Assembly: GCA_963696025.1 (NCBI GenBank)
Contig: CAVOII010000004.1
Location: 868,001-932,000 of the forward strand
Source: JABCYV01 sp963696025
GTDB lineage: Bacteria > Acidobacteriota > Terriglobia > Terriglobales > Acidobacteriaceae
Direction of reading: 5' to 3'
Length of the DNA: 64,000 bases
Below, one piece after another: positions 9,945-16,949 of the stretch. A model generated the notes under the pieces. The model did not search any database and was not told the DNA's origin. It worked only from the letters and a program-made list of their open reading frames with translations. Made by a program: the position numbers and the translations under genes. Positions within the stretch are counted from its first letter, which is position 1. Each line of letters starts with the position of its first letter.

Positions 9945-10382
9945 GGACTTACCTCTACGTCGCGACTGCGTTCATCTTCCGAAGTTCCCCGTCATTGAAG
10001 GCCTACGGCAGCCACACGCACGACGCTTTTCTGCCACCGCTGCAGACACCACACCGGGAAGCTCGTAGGACGATTCTCGTCGTCCATCCCAAGTCGCGGT
10101 CGCACTACAGTTCATGTTCGATGCGCAAGAGACCGATCGGTTTCATTTATCTTATACCTAGCGATAATTTATGCGACCGACCGGTCCCTTCTGCCAGCAC
10201 CGGTCCTCGTGAACGTACTCGGGGGTTGTTACCGAAGCCAGACGCGGTTATTTGACAATGGGTAGTTCCCCTCACTGGTCGCATATCAAATGCGACCTGG
10301 GACCGGTCGGTCTCATCCAATTACTTGTATCGCGCGGTCAGCGACCATATGATCGCTGAATTGGCATCACTAGGAGCGGGAC
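9945..10382 (+). promoter_or_regulatory. divergent promoter/operator region with GACCG(A/G)(C/T)CGG palindromes
   Basis: This 438-bp gap separates the minus-strand efflux operon from the plus-strand TetR gene. It carries at least three related boxes: GACCGATCGG at 10131-10140, GACCGACCGGTC at 10175-10186 and GACCGGTCGGTC at 10301-10312; the last two are near reverse complements. Two of them are followed or preceded by ATGCGA or TGCGAC words. Repeated dyads in a TetR/efflux divergent region are the classic arrangement for repressor binding (inference). TTATACCTAGCGATAATTT just upstream of the second box may hold a promoter. Confidence 0.6.
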
Positions 10383-11003
10383 GTGCGCAAAGGCGAGCAG
10401 ACTCGGCAAGAAATCATTCGTAAGGCTGCCCCGATCTTCAATCAAAAAGGATACGACGGCGCTGCACTTTCCGATCTCATGCGAGCGACCGGGTTAGAAA
10501 AGGGGGGAATCTACCGGCATTTTGGGAGCAAACAAGAGCTTGCGGGAGACGCCTTCGACCACGCTTGGAAAATCGCAATGGATACGCGTTTCGAAGGCAC
10601 AGAGCAGATCCCGAATACGGTCGACCGCCTCAAGCAAATCGTGCGGAACTTTCGGGATCGACGAACCGGCCTGGTTCCGGGGGGGTGCCCGCTGCTCAAC
10701 ACGGCCGTCGATTGCGACGATGGCAATCCGAAGCTGCGAGCAAAAGCTCGCCAGGCTCTGAGTGCGTGGCTTGATCGTATGCAATCAATTGCCGAGGAGG
10801 GGCAACGACGAGGCGAGGTCCGTTCTGATGTCGATTCCAGGAAATTGGCCACGTTGATTGCCGGCACGCTCGAAGGCAGCCATATGGTGAGCCGTCTGCA
10901 GAAGCAGGAAGAGCCTCGTGACCTTGCCGTCCGTCATCTGGAGGAATACCTCGAAACCAAAGTCCGTACGCGGAAATCGAAGGCCGGAGCCGACAGGTCA
11001 TGA
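10383..11003 (+). CDS. TetR/AcrR-family transcriptional regulator
   Basis: A 206-residue one-component repressor. The N-terminal helix-turn-helix (residues about 10-55) has the family signature: IIRKAAPIFNQKGYDGAALS, then LEKGGIYRHFGSKQEL. The C-terminal ligand domain belongs to the group with a TGLVPGGCPLLNTAVD segment, seen in many efflux-linked TetR proteins. GTG at 10383 is preceded by AGGAGCGGG. It is divergent from the RND efflux operon and very likely represses it through the dyads in between. It overlaps the thioesterase start by 4 bp (ATGA), so the two are co-transcribed. Confidence 0.9.
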   Translation: MRKGEQTRQEIIRKAAPIFNQKGYDGAALSDLMRATGLEKGGIYRHFGSKQELAGDAFDHAWKIAMDTRFEGTEQIPNTVDRLKQIVRNFRDRRTGLVPGGCPLLNTAVDCDDGNPKLRAKARQALSAWLDRMQSIAEEGQRRGEVRSDVDSRKLATLIAGTLEGSHMVSRLQKQEEPRDLAVRHLEEYLETKVRTRKSKAGADRS

Positions 11004-11443
11004 GTACTCAAGAAATTCCCCTGCAACAGGATTTTAGGCAGCGAGCAAAAACGAACGACGTTCCGGTCGCGCGTCTGATCGGATTTGAGGCGAGAGACAT
11101 TGGGGACGGGCGGGCGACGGTCGTCTTGGCGGCCGGACCACAGCATGCAAATCCAATGGGAACGTTGCACGGAGGGATTCTATGCGACATCGCTGATGCT
11201 GCGATGGGCATCGCGTTTGCAAGTACTCTCGCTCCGGAGGAATCCTTCACTACGGTGGAACTGAAAATTAATTTCTTCCGCCCGGTCTGGCAAGCGCAAC
11301 TCAGAGCGGAAGGAATAGTCGTACGGCGGGGTGGCACAATCGGCTATGTAGAATGCACCATAAGCGACGAGAAGAGCCGATTGGTCGCGAAAGCCGCTTC
11401 CACTTGCATGGTCCTTCGCGCCCAAAAGGCCGCAGGACGCTGA
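11000..11443 (+). CDS. PaaI-family hotdog thioesterase
   Basis: A 147-residue single hotdog domain of the PaaI/YdiI type, expected to hydrolyse acyl-CoA thioesters. The family motif is visible as PMGTLHGGILCDIADAAMG (about residues 52-70), with the HGG of the oxyanion region and an Asp in the long helix that serves as the catalytic acid in relatives. The second half has TVELKINFFRPV, the typical core strand. Its ATG overlaps the TetR stop codon, so it is translationally coupled to that regulator. Substrate unknown. Confidence 0.88.
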   Translation: MSTQEIPLQQDFRQRAKTNDVPVARLIGFEARDIGDGRATVVLAAGPQHANPMGTLHGGILCDIADAAMGIAFASTLAPEESFTTVELKINFFRPVWQAQLRAEGIVVRRGGTIGYVECTISDEKSRLVAKAASTCMVLRAQKAAGR

Positions 11444-11537
11444 TGCACTGAGCCTACAACCTGGTCGGCGTAGAGTCCGCAACATCCAAGGTTCAAGAGG
11501 CGAACGCTACTGCATTTGGGCAGAGTGAGCGGCCTGA

Positions 11538-12809
11538 GACATAGGTAACAGAAGGTACCGGACACATGGGTTACACTTTCTCCCCTTTTGGGGAGGGAGT
11601 GATGCCCTGGAAGGAGTGTTCGGTGATGGATGAAAGGCTGCAGTTTGTGGCTCGCCGGCAAGCCGGCGAACCGATGACGGAACTTTGTCGGGAGTTCGGG
11701 AGCTCGCGCAAGACCGGCTATAAAATCTTGGACCGCTATCAGGACTGCGGCGTTCAAGGCCTGACCGACCGCAGTCGCCGCCCCTATCGCTACGCCAATC
11801 AGCTTCCCTTTCAGGTAGAGAACTTCATTCTGAACGTCAAGCGCGAACCCCCCAGTTGGGGCGCCCGGAAAATCCGCGAGCGCCTCATCCGCAGGTTCTG
11901 CGGAATTCCGATTCCAGCCAAGAGCACCATCCCTGCCGTGCTCGATCGCCATGGTCTAGTCGAGCGCCGGGGCCGTATCCGTCGTCGAGCGCAAGGGACA
12001 CCGTTATCTCTGGGACAGCAGCCCAATGAGCTCGGGGGCACTGACTACAAAGGCGAGTTCTTGCTCGGCAACCAGCACTACTGCTACCCCCTGACGGTCA
12101 CCGACCACGCCAGCCGTTTTCTGCTGACTGGCGAAGCTCTTTCTTCCACTCGAGAAGGCTACGCTTTCGCGGTATTTGAGCAGCTTTTTCGAGAGCGCGG
12201 CCTGCCCGCCAACATCGGCAGCGATAACGGTGTGCCTTTCGCTTCCGCACACGCCTTATTCCACCTCCGCAAGCTGGCGGTCTGGTGGCTCCGCCTCGGC
12301 CTCGGCATCGAGCCCATCCCACCTGGCCATCCTCAGCAAAACGGTGGTCACCAACGTATGCCCCTCACTTTGAAGAAAGAAGCCACCAAACCCGCGGCCG
12401 CCAATTTTCTTCAGCAGCAGGCGCGCTTTGACAAGTTCATTGACATCTTCCACCACGAACGTCCGCATGAGGCTTTGGATATGAAATGTCCGGCAGAAAT
12501 CTACCAACCTTCCCCTCGTCTTTACACCGGATTGCCCGACATCGATTATCCCTTCCACGACAAAACCATCGTGGTCACCCGCTGCGGCCGCATCTGTCTG
12601 GGGAACAAAAAGATCAACTTCAGCCAGGTCTTTGCTGGTCAGGCCGTCAGCATCAAAGAAGTGCACGATGACATCTGGCTGGTGAGCTTTATGGATTATG
12701 ATTTGGGATATTTTGATCTGGAGACACGGATGCTCGAACCGCTCGAAAACCCCTTCGGCCCAAAACTGTTACCTATGTCTTAGGTACGATCTGTCACCCA
12801 TGTGTCCGG
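11538..12809 (+). mobile_element. IS481-family insertion sequence with doubled terminal motifs
   Basis: The transposase gene is bracketed by inverted copies of a GACAyA(T)GGGT(T/G)ACA-type motif, two at each end. On the left they are GACATAGGTAACAG (11538-11551) and GGACACATGGGTTACAC (11560-11576). On the right, reading inward on the minus strand, they are CCGGACACATGGGTGACAG (12809-12791) and GACATAGGTAACAG (12779-12766), the last overlapping the end of the transposase gene. The exact tips and target duplication are not certain. A truncated tRNA gene begins 17 bp beyond the right end. Confidence 0.7.
11602..12783 (+). CDS. IS481-family transposase, catalytic Glu replaced by Gln
   Basis: About 393 residues from ATG 11602 (MPWKECSVMDERLQFV), preceded by GGGAGGGAG. 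An N-terminal helix-turn-helix region (ELCREFGSSRKTGYKI) is followed by an rve integrase core. Numbering from the in-frame upstream ATG at 11566, the DDE triad would be D160 (GTDYKGEF), D220 (GSDNGVPF) and the Glu of the usual HPQQNGRHERMH motif. Here that motif reads HPQQNGGHQRMP, with Gln at the Glu position (residue 263). The usual Trp before the first Asp region is also changed. The reading frame is open, but the enzyme is probably inactive. Confidence 0.9.
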   Translation: MPWKECSVMDERLQFVARRQAGEPMTELCREFGSSRKTGYKILDRYQDCGVQGLTDRSRRPYRYANQLPFQVENFILNVKREPPSWGARKIRERLIRRFCGIPIPAKSTIPAVLDRHGLVERRGRIRRRAQGTPLSLGQQPNELGGTDYKGEFLLGNQHYCYPLTVTDHASRFLLTGEALSSTREGYAFAVFEQLFRERGLPANIGSDNGVPFASAHALFHLRKLAVWWLRLGLGIEPIPPGHPQQNGGHQRMPLTLKKEATKPAAANFLQQQARFDKFIDIFHHERPHEALDMKCPAEIYQPSPRLYTGLPDIDYPFHDKTIVVTRCGRICLGNKKINFSQVFAGQAVSIKEVHDDIWLVSFMDYDLGYFDLETRMLEPLENPFGPKLLPMS

Positions 12810-12826
12810 GCCGGACCGTTCGTAAG

Positions 12827-12876
12827 TGGTTGCGGGGGGTGGATTTGAACCTACGACCTTTGAGTTATGAGCTTCG
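12827..12876 (-). pseudogene. 3' half of a tRNA-Met (CAT) gene, possible attachment-site scar
   Basis: Read on the minus strand, the sequence from the anticodon loop (CTCATAA, CAT anticodon at 12869-12867) continues through a variable region AAGGTC, a T arm with GGTTCAAATCC and an acceptor strand ending CCCCCGCAACCA. Upstream of the anticodon loop the D arm and 5' acceptor strand are absent and the 5' anticodon stem does not pair. A tRNA fragment starting at the anticodon loop and ending at CCA is what site-specific integrases leave at the far end of an integrated element. No integrase gene remains in the window. Confidence 0.6.
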
Positions 12877-13104
12877 TGGGAAACTGCAAATTCAAATACT
12901 TTGCGGCACAGATGACAGCTCACGGGACCACATGAATACTGGACGTTAACAGAAGCGTGACCCTTGTTTGACCCGAAGTGGGAAACGGACCTACTTATCC
13001 AGGGATGTTACGCCTCGGCTAGCCGTCCCTTGGTGTGAGCTAGCCACTCATTACTCAGCCGGGCGATCACCGGTCATCACATTCCGCCTAGACAGGATTT
13101 CGTC

Positions 13105-13136
13105 TTGACTCTGGAGCTAACTCCAGGGTTTATCCT
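13105..13136 (+). promoter_or_regulatory. MerR-type promoter with long spacer and dyad operator
   Basis: TTGACT (13105-13110) and TATCCT (13131-13136) are separated by 20 bp filled by the dyad CTGGAG-CTAA-CTCCAG. An overlong spacer carrying a palindrome is the hallmark of promoters activated by DNA-distorting MerR regulators. The start codon GTG at 13143 lies about seven bases after the -10 box, so the transcript would be leaderless or nearly so. Confidence 0.75.
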
Positions 13137-13142
13137 CTATTT

Positions 13143-13618
13143 GTGGCAAAGGCCGTTCACATCGGCGAGGCCGCAAAGCTGGCCGGCGTCAGCGTGGACA
13201 CGATCCGCTTCTATCAAAAACTCGGACTCATCAAGAGTGTGGGTCGGAGCGCGGGGGGTATCGCTTGTTTGACGGAGAGCAGATTCGCGATCTCACATTT
13301 GTGCGACATGCCCAGGAATTGGGGTTCTCTCTGACCGAAGTCAGGGAATTGCTGGCGTTACGGCAGAGGCATCATGTCTGTGCCGAAGTGCAATCCATGC
13401 TCCAGCGCAAGCTGGGGGATGTGCGGGAGAAGATCAATAGTCTCTCCCGATTGGAAGCGGAGCTTGCAAAGGCGTTCCGTAATTGCAACCGCGAGCTGCG
13501 CCTCAAACGGGAAATCAAGCATGAGGACTGTTGTCCCCTGCTCACGAAGCTTGATCGACTGAACGGCTCGAATGGCAACAAGCATGTCTCAAATAGGAGA
13601 AAACCAGACGACAAGTAA
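13143..13618 (+). pseudogene. MerR-family metal-responsive regulator, frameshift in a G run
   Basis: The N-terminal winged helix (HIGEAAKLAGVSVDTIRFYQ) is in frame from GTG 13143. After RSAGG the frame breaks in a run of six G at about 13253-13260 and resumes as YRLFDGEQIRDLTFVRHAQE in another frame. One extra G would restore a normal MerR of about 158 residues, with a C-terminal coiled coil, a Cys in HHVCAEV (near residue 82) and late Cys residues (NCNREL, EDCCPL) that could form a metal site. Read as the regulator of the downstream transporter and redox genes. The homopolymer position makes a sequencing error as likely as a real mutation. Confidence 0.8.
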
Positions 13619-13958
13619 ATCCGGGTCGAGGAGCACCGTGGTTGCCAGTCTTGTTGCACTCGGCAGCGTGATCGCAGCGTCAAGCTGCTGCCTGCCGCTG
13701 CTGCCTTTTCTCTTCGCTGCCGGAGCAGCGGGCACCTCGGCCTTCGTCGCACGGTTGCGACCGTACCTGCTTGTTCTGTCGGTGCTGCTGATTGCCTTTG
13801 GCTTTTATAAGTCCTGGCGAGCGGAGCAATGCAATTGCAAGCCCAGCCGGATCAGCACGTTTCTTTTGTGGCTCTCGGCGATCGTGGTGTTTGTATTCAT
13901 CTTCTTCCCGCAGGTGATTGCCAACCTGGTAACTGATCTCTTGGCAGGTAAATCATGA
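13572..13958 (+). CDS. MerT-like mercuric ion transporter
   Basis: A 128-residue inner membrane protein with three hydrophobic segments (about residues 25-50, 62-80 and 98-118). The first holds the SSCCLPLLPF motif with the vicinal Cys pair used by MerT to receive Hg(II) from the periplasm. A second pair, CNC, lies on the cytoplasmic loop near residues 84-86 (AEQCNCKP), where MerT also carries cysteines that hand the ion onward. The gene overlaps the end of the regulator and is followed with a 4-bp overlap by the thioredoxin-like gene, so this is one operon. No merA or merP is visible. Confidence 0.82.
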   Translation: MATSMSQIGENQTTSKSGSRSTVVASLVALGSVIAASSCCLPLLPFLFAAGAAGTSAFVARLRPYLLVLSVLLIAFGFYKSWRAEQCNCKPSRISTFLLWLSAIVVFVFIFFPQVIANLVTDLLAGKS

Positions 13959-14542
13959 GTCGACAGCGAATCCTTCTTTTTGCGGTTCTTTTGGTGGCGT
14001 TTGCGACCGTGTATTACTTCTACGGCGGACATTCGACACCCAAGGGACAGCCGCCTCTCGTCAGTTTCTCTTCGAGCGATCTTACACCTCTGAAGACTGT
14101 GTTCAACGGCTCATCGTCCTCTATCCGCATCGTTGTAATGCTGTCACCCACTTGAGCCGTTTGCTTGCAGGGGGCCTCTGCAACGGGACAATTGCTGCGA
14201 GAGATCAACAGCCAAGACATTCGCGTTTTCGTGATCTGGGAGCCGGTATTGCCGACCGATTTTGTCGCCCCTTCGACCGCTGCACTCGGGCGCATTCCTG
14301 ATGCGCGAGCGGCGCAGTATTGGGACAGAAAACGAGCGCTGTCTCACTTGCTCGGAGAACGCAATCGCTCGACAGTAGTCTGGGACTACATCGCGGTGTA
14401 TGCGCCGGGAACGTTATGGCAAGATGCTCCGCCGAAACCGATTTATTCCGACAATCCAGTCCGCGATGTGATTAGCGCAGCGAAGAAGTCCATCCAGCGT
14501 TTGCTGATGAGCGGCAGAACCCAACCGGGAGAGGAGGAATGA
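13955..14542 (+). CDS. thioredoxin-fold protein with in-frame UGA at the first redox Cys (candidate selenoprotein)
   Basis: ATG 13955 overlaps the MerT stop. A signal anchor at residues 5-20 (ILLFAVLLVAFATVYYFYG) places the domain outside the cytoplasm. The frame meets TGA at 14153-14155 (codon 67) and continues open in the same frame to TGA 14542, giving 195 residues. Around it the text reads VVMLSPT-U-AVCLQGAS, that is UxxC where thioredoxin-like proteins have CxxC. Downstream residues (LLREINSQDIRVFVIWEPVLPTD) keep a thioredoxin-like fold pattern. A stem-loop follows at SECIS distance. The alternative is a nonsense mutation, but the adjacent gene shows the same UxxC feature. Likely role: reductive handling of mercury or another metal in this operon. 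Confidence 0.8.
14157..14186 (+). promoter_or_regulatory. candidate bacterial SECIS stem-loop (thioredoxin-like gene)
   Basis: TTGCAG (14165-14170) pairs perfectly with CTGCAA (14178-14183) around a GGGGCCT loop, and CCG (14157-14159) can pair with CGG (14184-14186) across a bulge. The loop begins 16 nt after the UGA and starts with G. SelB-type SECIS elements in bacteria lie directly after the UGA with a G in the apical loop. Confidence 0.55.
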
Positions 14543-14790
14543 TGAAGAACATTGTTGTTTACTCCCAGCATGGGTGAATGTTCTGCGATCAAGCGAAAGA
14601 GTATCTTTCGCAAAAGGGCTTGAAGTTTCAAGAGAGGGACATCGCGCAAGATCCTGGCGCCCTAGCCGACCTCAAGAAACTTGGTTACATGACCACTCCG
14701 GTAATTGTGATTGACGGCGCAGTGATTGTAGGCTTTGATTCAACCAAGATTGATAGGCACGCAGTTGACTCGAACACCGTGGGTATCTGA
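14542..14790 (+). CDS. glutaredoxin-like protein with in-frame UGA at the first redox Cys (candidate selenoprotein)
   Basis: ATG 14542 follows GAGGAGGA and overlaps the upstream stop. Eleven codons later comes TGA at 14575 (codon 12), then the same frame stays open to 14790, 82 residues in all. The text reads VVYSQHG-U-MFCDQAKEYL, matching the glutaredoxin active site with U in place of the first Cys of CxxC. It continues with the TTPVIVIDGAVIVGFD motif, the cis-Pro and glutathione-binding strand of glutaredoxins. A perfect 8-bp stem-loop follows the UGA. The last ten residues (after KIDR) look foreign, so the 3' end may be altered where the gene meets the neighbouring pseudogene. Likely works with the thioredoxin-like partner. 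Confidence 0.82.
14593..14611 (+). promoter_or_regulatory. candidate bacterial SECIS stem-loop (glutaredoxin-like gene)
   Basis: GCGAAAGA (14593-14600) and TCTTTCGC (14604-14611) form a perfect 8-bp stem with loop GTA, or a 5-nt AGTAT loop if the last pair opens. The loop G is 24 nt beyond the UGA, inside the range used by bacterial SECIS elements. Confidence 0.65.
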
Positions 14791-14829
14791 GCTGGTTAAT
14801 GATGCATTCAATCTCGGGAATGGCGGCTC

Positions 14830-15560
14830 AGCATCAAGATCCACGTTGTACGGCGGAATGTCTCGAGGGGTCCTGACTGTAATATCGATCTGGCTCAAGA
14901 ACTTCATTTTTACGGTGTTCAACGCTCCGCGACTTCGCACGCCGTCGAGCGTGGCTGCCAATGCGTTGAGACGCTTTTCCTCTGGGACGGCATTCGTGAC
15001 TGGTGCGTCCAAGCATAAGGCGGGCTCATCAACAAACAGCAAGACAGGCAGGCCAGCGGACTTCAGGCGATCAACCTGCCAGCCGATGATCTGCGAGACA
15101 TGAAATGCGATGGCCGAAAAAAACGTCGGATCGGCCAGGAAGGGCCGGTCGTTGTGGAACAGATACGCCGACAACGTGATCGGCCCCTCGATCTGTCCCT
15201 TGACGGCCACTGCAGAGCTTAAGAGACCCGATGACAACTCTTCTTCGAACGCCCCGAAGCCTGCCGCGTTTGCCAACGTCAATTCCCTATTACTGCGGTG
15301 AAGAATTTCGAGAACCGAATCAATCTGTGCCCTCTTTCACTCGATAACCGTAGCCCTCATTACGAGGCTCAATCAGACCTTCGACAATACCGAGGCCTTG
15401 GCCGATGATACTTTCGCGTTCTGAGAGTTGAGGCAACTGCGGCCAAAAGGGTACTTCCGGCGAAAGTTCGGCAACCGACCCGAATTGCCGATGTGGCTGA
15501 CGTGAAGGGCAGGCTGCCGATGCCTGTGACCGCGCCCGCTGCGACGAAGGGCATTCGGCG
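14830..15560 (-). pseudogene. UROD/cobalamin-independent methionine synthase-like protein, multiple frameshifts
   Basis: Read on the minus strand, the pieces are GAVTGIGSLPFTSATSAI, then ELSPEVPFWPQLPQLSER through EPRNEGYGYRVKEGTD in a second frame, then SVLEILHRSNRELTLANAAG in a third that continues through KGQIEGPITLSAYLFHNDRP to VLLFVDEPALCL. The order is that of the uroporphyrinogen decarboxylase/MetE-like family. At least two frameshifts are present, and the C-terminal third after LDGVRSRGAL is missing. Genes of this type are often near metH, as here, and are thought to act in methyl transfer. This copy is dead. Confidence 0.7.
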
Positions 15561-15818
15561 GCTGTGAGATCTCGTGGCTGTGAATTGCACTCTTTTCATT
15601 CCTCCCTGGAAAGTTGCCCACATTCAGTCCGTTGAGCGAGTTCTGCCAGGCCCTGTGCGCTCCAAGGCTGACTTCCAACGCTATCACGATTACCTCGGTG
15701 ATCCCACTCGCAAGAGCTTGGGCATCTTGCCTATCGCTATAATAAAAGAGGCATACATTGCGGAAATGTCGCAAGGTTACGTCTGAAGCGAAGGCTGCCC
15801 GAGATCATCAAAAAGGAT
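15561..15818 (+). other. intergenic region upstream of split metH
   Basis: About 260 bp with no recognisable gene. A good -10-like TATAAT is at 15738-15743, with only a poorly spaced TTGGGC upstream, and a purine-rich AAAAAGGA precedes the metH start. I looked for a cobalamin, SAM or SAH riboswitch and could not recognise one. Confidence 0.4.
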
Positions 15819-16949
15819 ATGACGAAAGCCCACCAACATCCGCTTGGAAAGATCCTCGACAGTCGAATTGCCATCATCGACGGAGCGATGGGCACGACCA
15901 TCCGCACCTACGGCATGACGGAAGCGGATATCCGCGGGGAGCGATTCAAAGACTCGACGAAGAGCCTACTGAACAACGGCGACCTGTTCTCGCTGACAAA
16001 GCCAGAAATGATTGAAGACATCCATCGGCGGTTTCTGGAGGCAGGGGCGGACATCATCGAGACAAACACCTTCGGCGCAACCAGCATCACCCAGAGCGAA
16101 TTTTTTGTCGACGATCCGCGGGAGCGCGGCGGCCGCAAGGATCCCGCGTTCTACCAGAAAGTCATCGAAGATTCATTCCTCGGCAGTTTGGCTTGGGATA
16201 TCAATGAGCAATCGGCGCGGCAGTGCCGCCAATGGGCCGATCGTGTCGGAACAGCGACTTCGCGCCAGAGGTTCGTGGCTGGAGCGATTGGGCCGCTCAC
16301 CGTCTCTCTCTCGAATTCGCCAGATGCCGACGATCCAGGCTTTCGGGTGATCACTTTCGATCAGGTCAAAGCCGCTTACACGCAGCAGGTGCGCGCTCTT
16401 ATCGCCGGTGGCGCAGACTTGCTGCTGGTCGAGACGATATTCGACTCGTTGAACGCCAAGGCCGCACTTGTCGCCATCCGTGAGGTGACCGATAAGGACG
16501 GCAAGCAACTGCCAGTGATGATCTCGGCGGCGGTGGGGCGCGGCGGCGAGACGATGATCTCGGCGCAGACGACCGAGGCGTTCTGGAACGCGGTGCGGCA
16601 CGTGAAACCGTTGTCGGTGGGCCTCAACTGCTCGCTCGGTCCCGATCTAATGTATCCGTTTCTGGAGGAGCTCTCGGAGAAGGCGGACGTTGCGATCTCG
16701 TGTTACCCCAACGCCGGTCTGCCGAATCCGCTCTCGGAAACCGGCTTCGATCTTGGGCCACAAGACATGGCCCGTTATCTGGGCGACTTTGCACGGGCAG
16801 GGTTGATCAACATCGCCGGCGGCTGCTGTGGAAATACTCCCGAGCACATCGCGGCGATCGCCAAGGTGCTCGAAGGCCAGCCTCCGCGTAAGTGGGGGAT
16901 CGAGCCCGCGCAGGAATCTCTCGTCGCCCAGATTGAGAGTCGAGCGTGA
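15819..16949 (+). CDS. metH: methionine synthase, homocysteine S-methyltransferase module (split MetH, part 1)
   Basis: A 376-residue homocysteine-binding domain of cobalamin-dependent methionine synthase. It starts with LDSRIAIIDGAMGTTI and carries ADIIETNTFGATSITQ. The three zinc Cys ligands are in GLNCSLGP (near residue 270) and GGCCGN (near residue 335). It activates homocysteine thiolate through zinc. The protein stops where the pterin domain would begin, and the next gene supplies the rest with a GTGA start/stop overlap, so the two halves are co-translated. Split methionine synthases are known in several bacteria; this is not a broken gene. Confidence 0.93.
   Translation: MTKAHQHPLGKILDSRIAIIDGAMGTTIRTYGMTEADIRGERFKDSTKSLLNNGDLFSLTKPEMIEDIHRRFLEAGADIIETNTFGATSITQSEFFVDDPRERGGRKDPAFYQKVIEDSFLGSLAWDINEQSARQCRQWADRVGTATSRQRFVAGAIGPLTVSLSNSPDADDPGFRVITFDQVKAAYTQQVRALIAGGADLLLVETIFDSLNAKAALVAIREVTDKDGKQLPVMISAAVGRGGETMISAQTTEAFWNAVRHVKPLSVGLNCSLGPDLMYPFLEELSEKADVAISCYPNAGLPNPLSETGFDLGPQDMARYLGDFARAGLINIAGGCCGNTPEHIAAIAKVLEGQPPRKWGIEPAQESLVAQIESRA

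Noticed and set aside
11344..11952. Long minus-strand frame over the thioesterase and transposase
   Set aside because: It is antisense to two recognisable genes and has no family-like features.
13021..13080. GGCTAGC/GCTAGCC inverted pair upstream of merR
   Set aside because: Only 7 bp arms, each nearly self-complementary; likely chance.
13955..14155. Short 66-residue protein ending at TGA 14155, followed by a separate protein from TTG 14165
   Set aside because: Both parts share one frame and the TGA replaces the first Cys of a redox CxxC motif, so a single Sec-containing protein explains the data better.
15561..15818. Cobalamin or SAH riboswitch upstream of metH
   Set aside because: No conserved riboswitch core (for example the B12 box) could be recognised in the leader.
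16946..16949. metH as a broken gene
   Set aside because: The halves end and start at a domain border with a GTGA overlap, which is a known two-gene arrangement.
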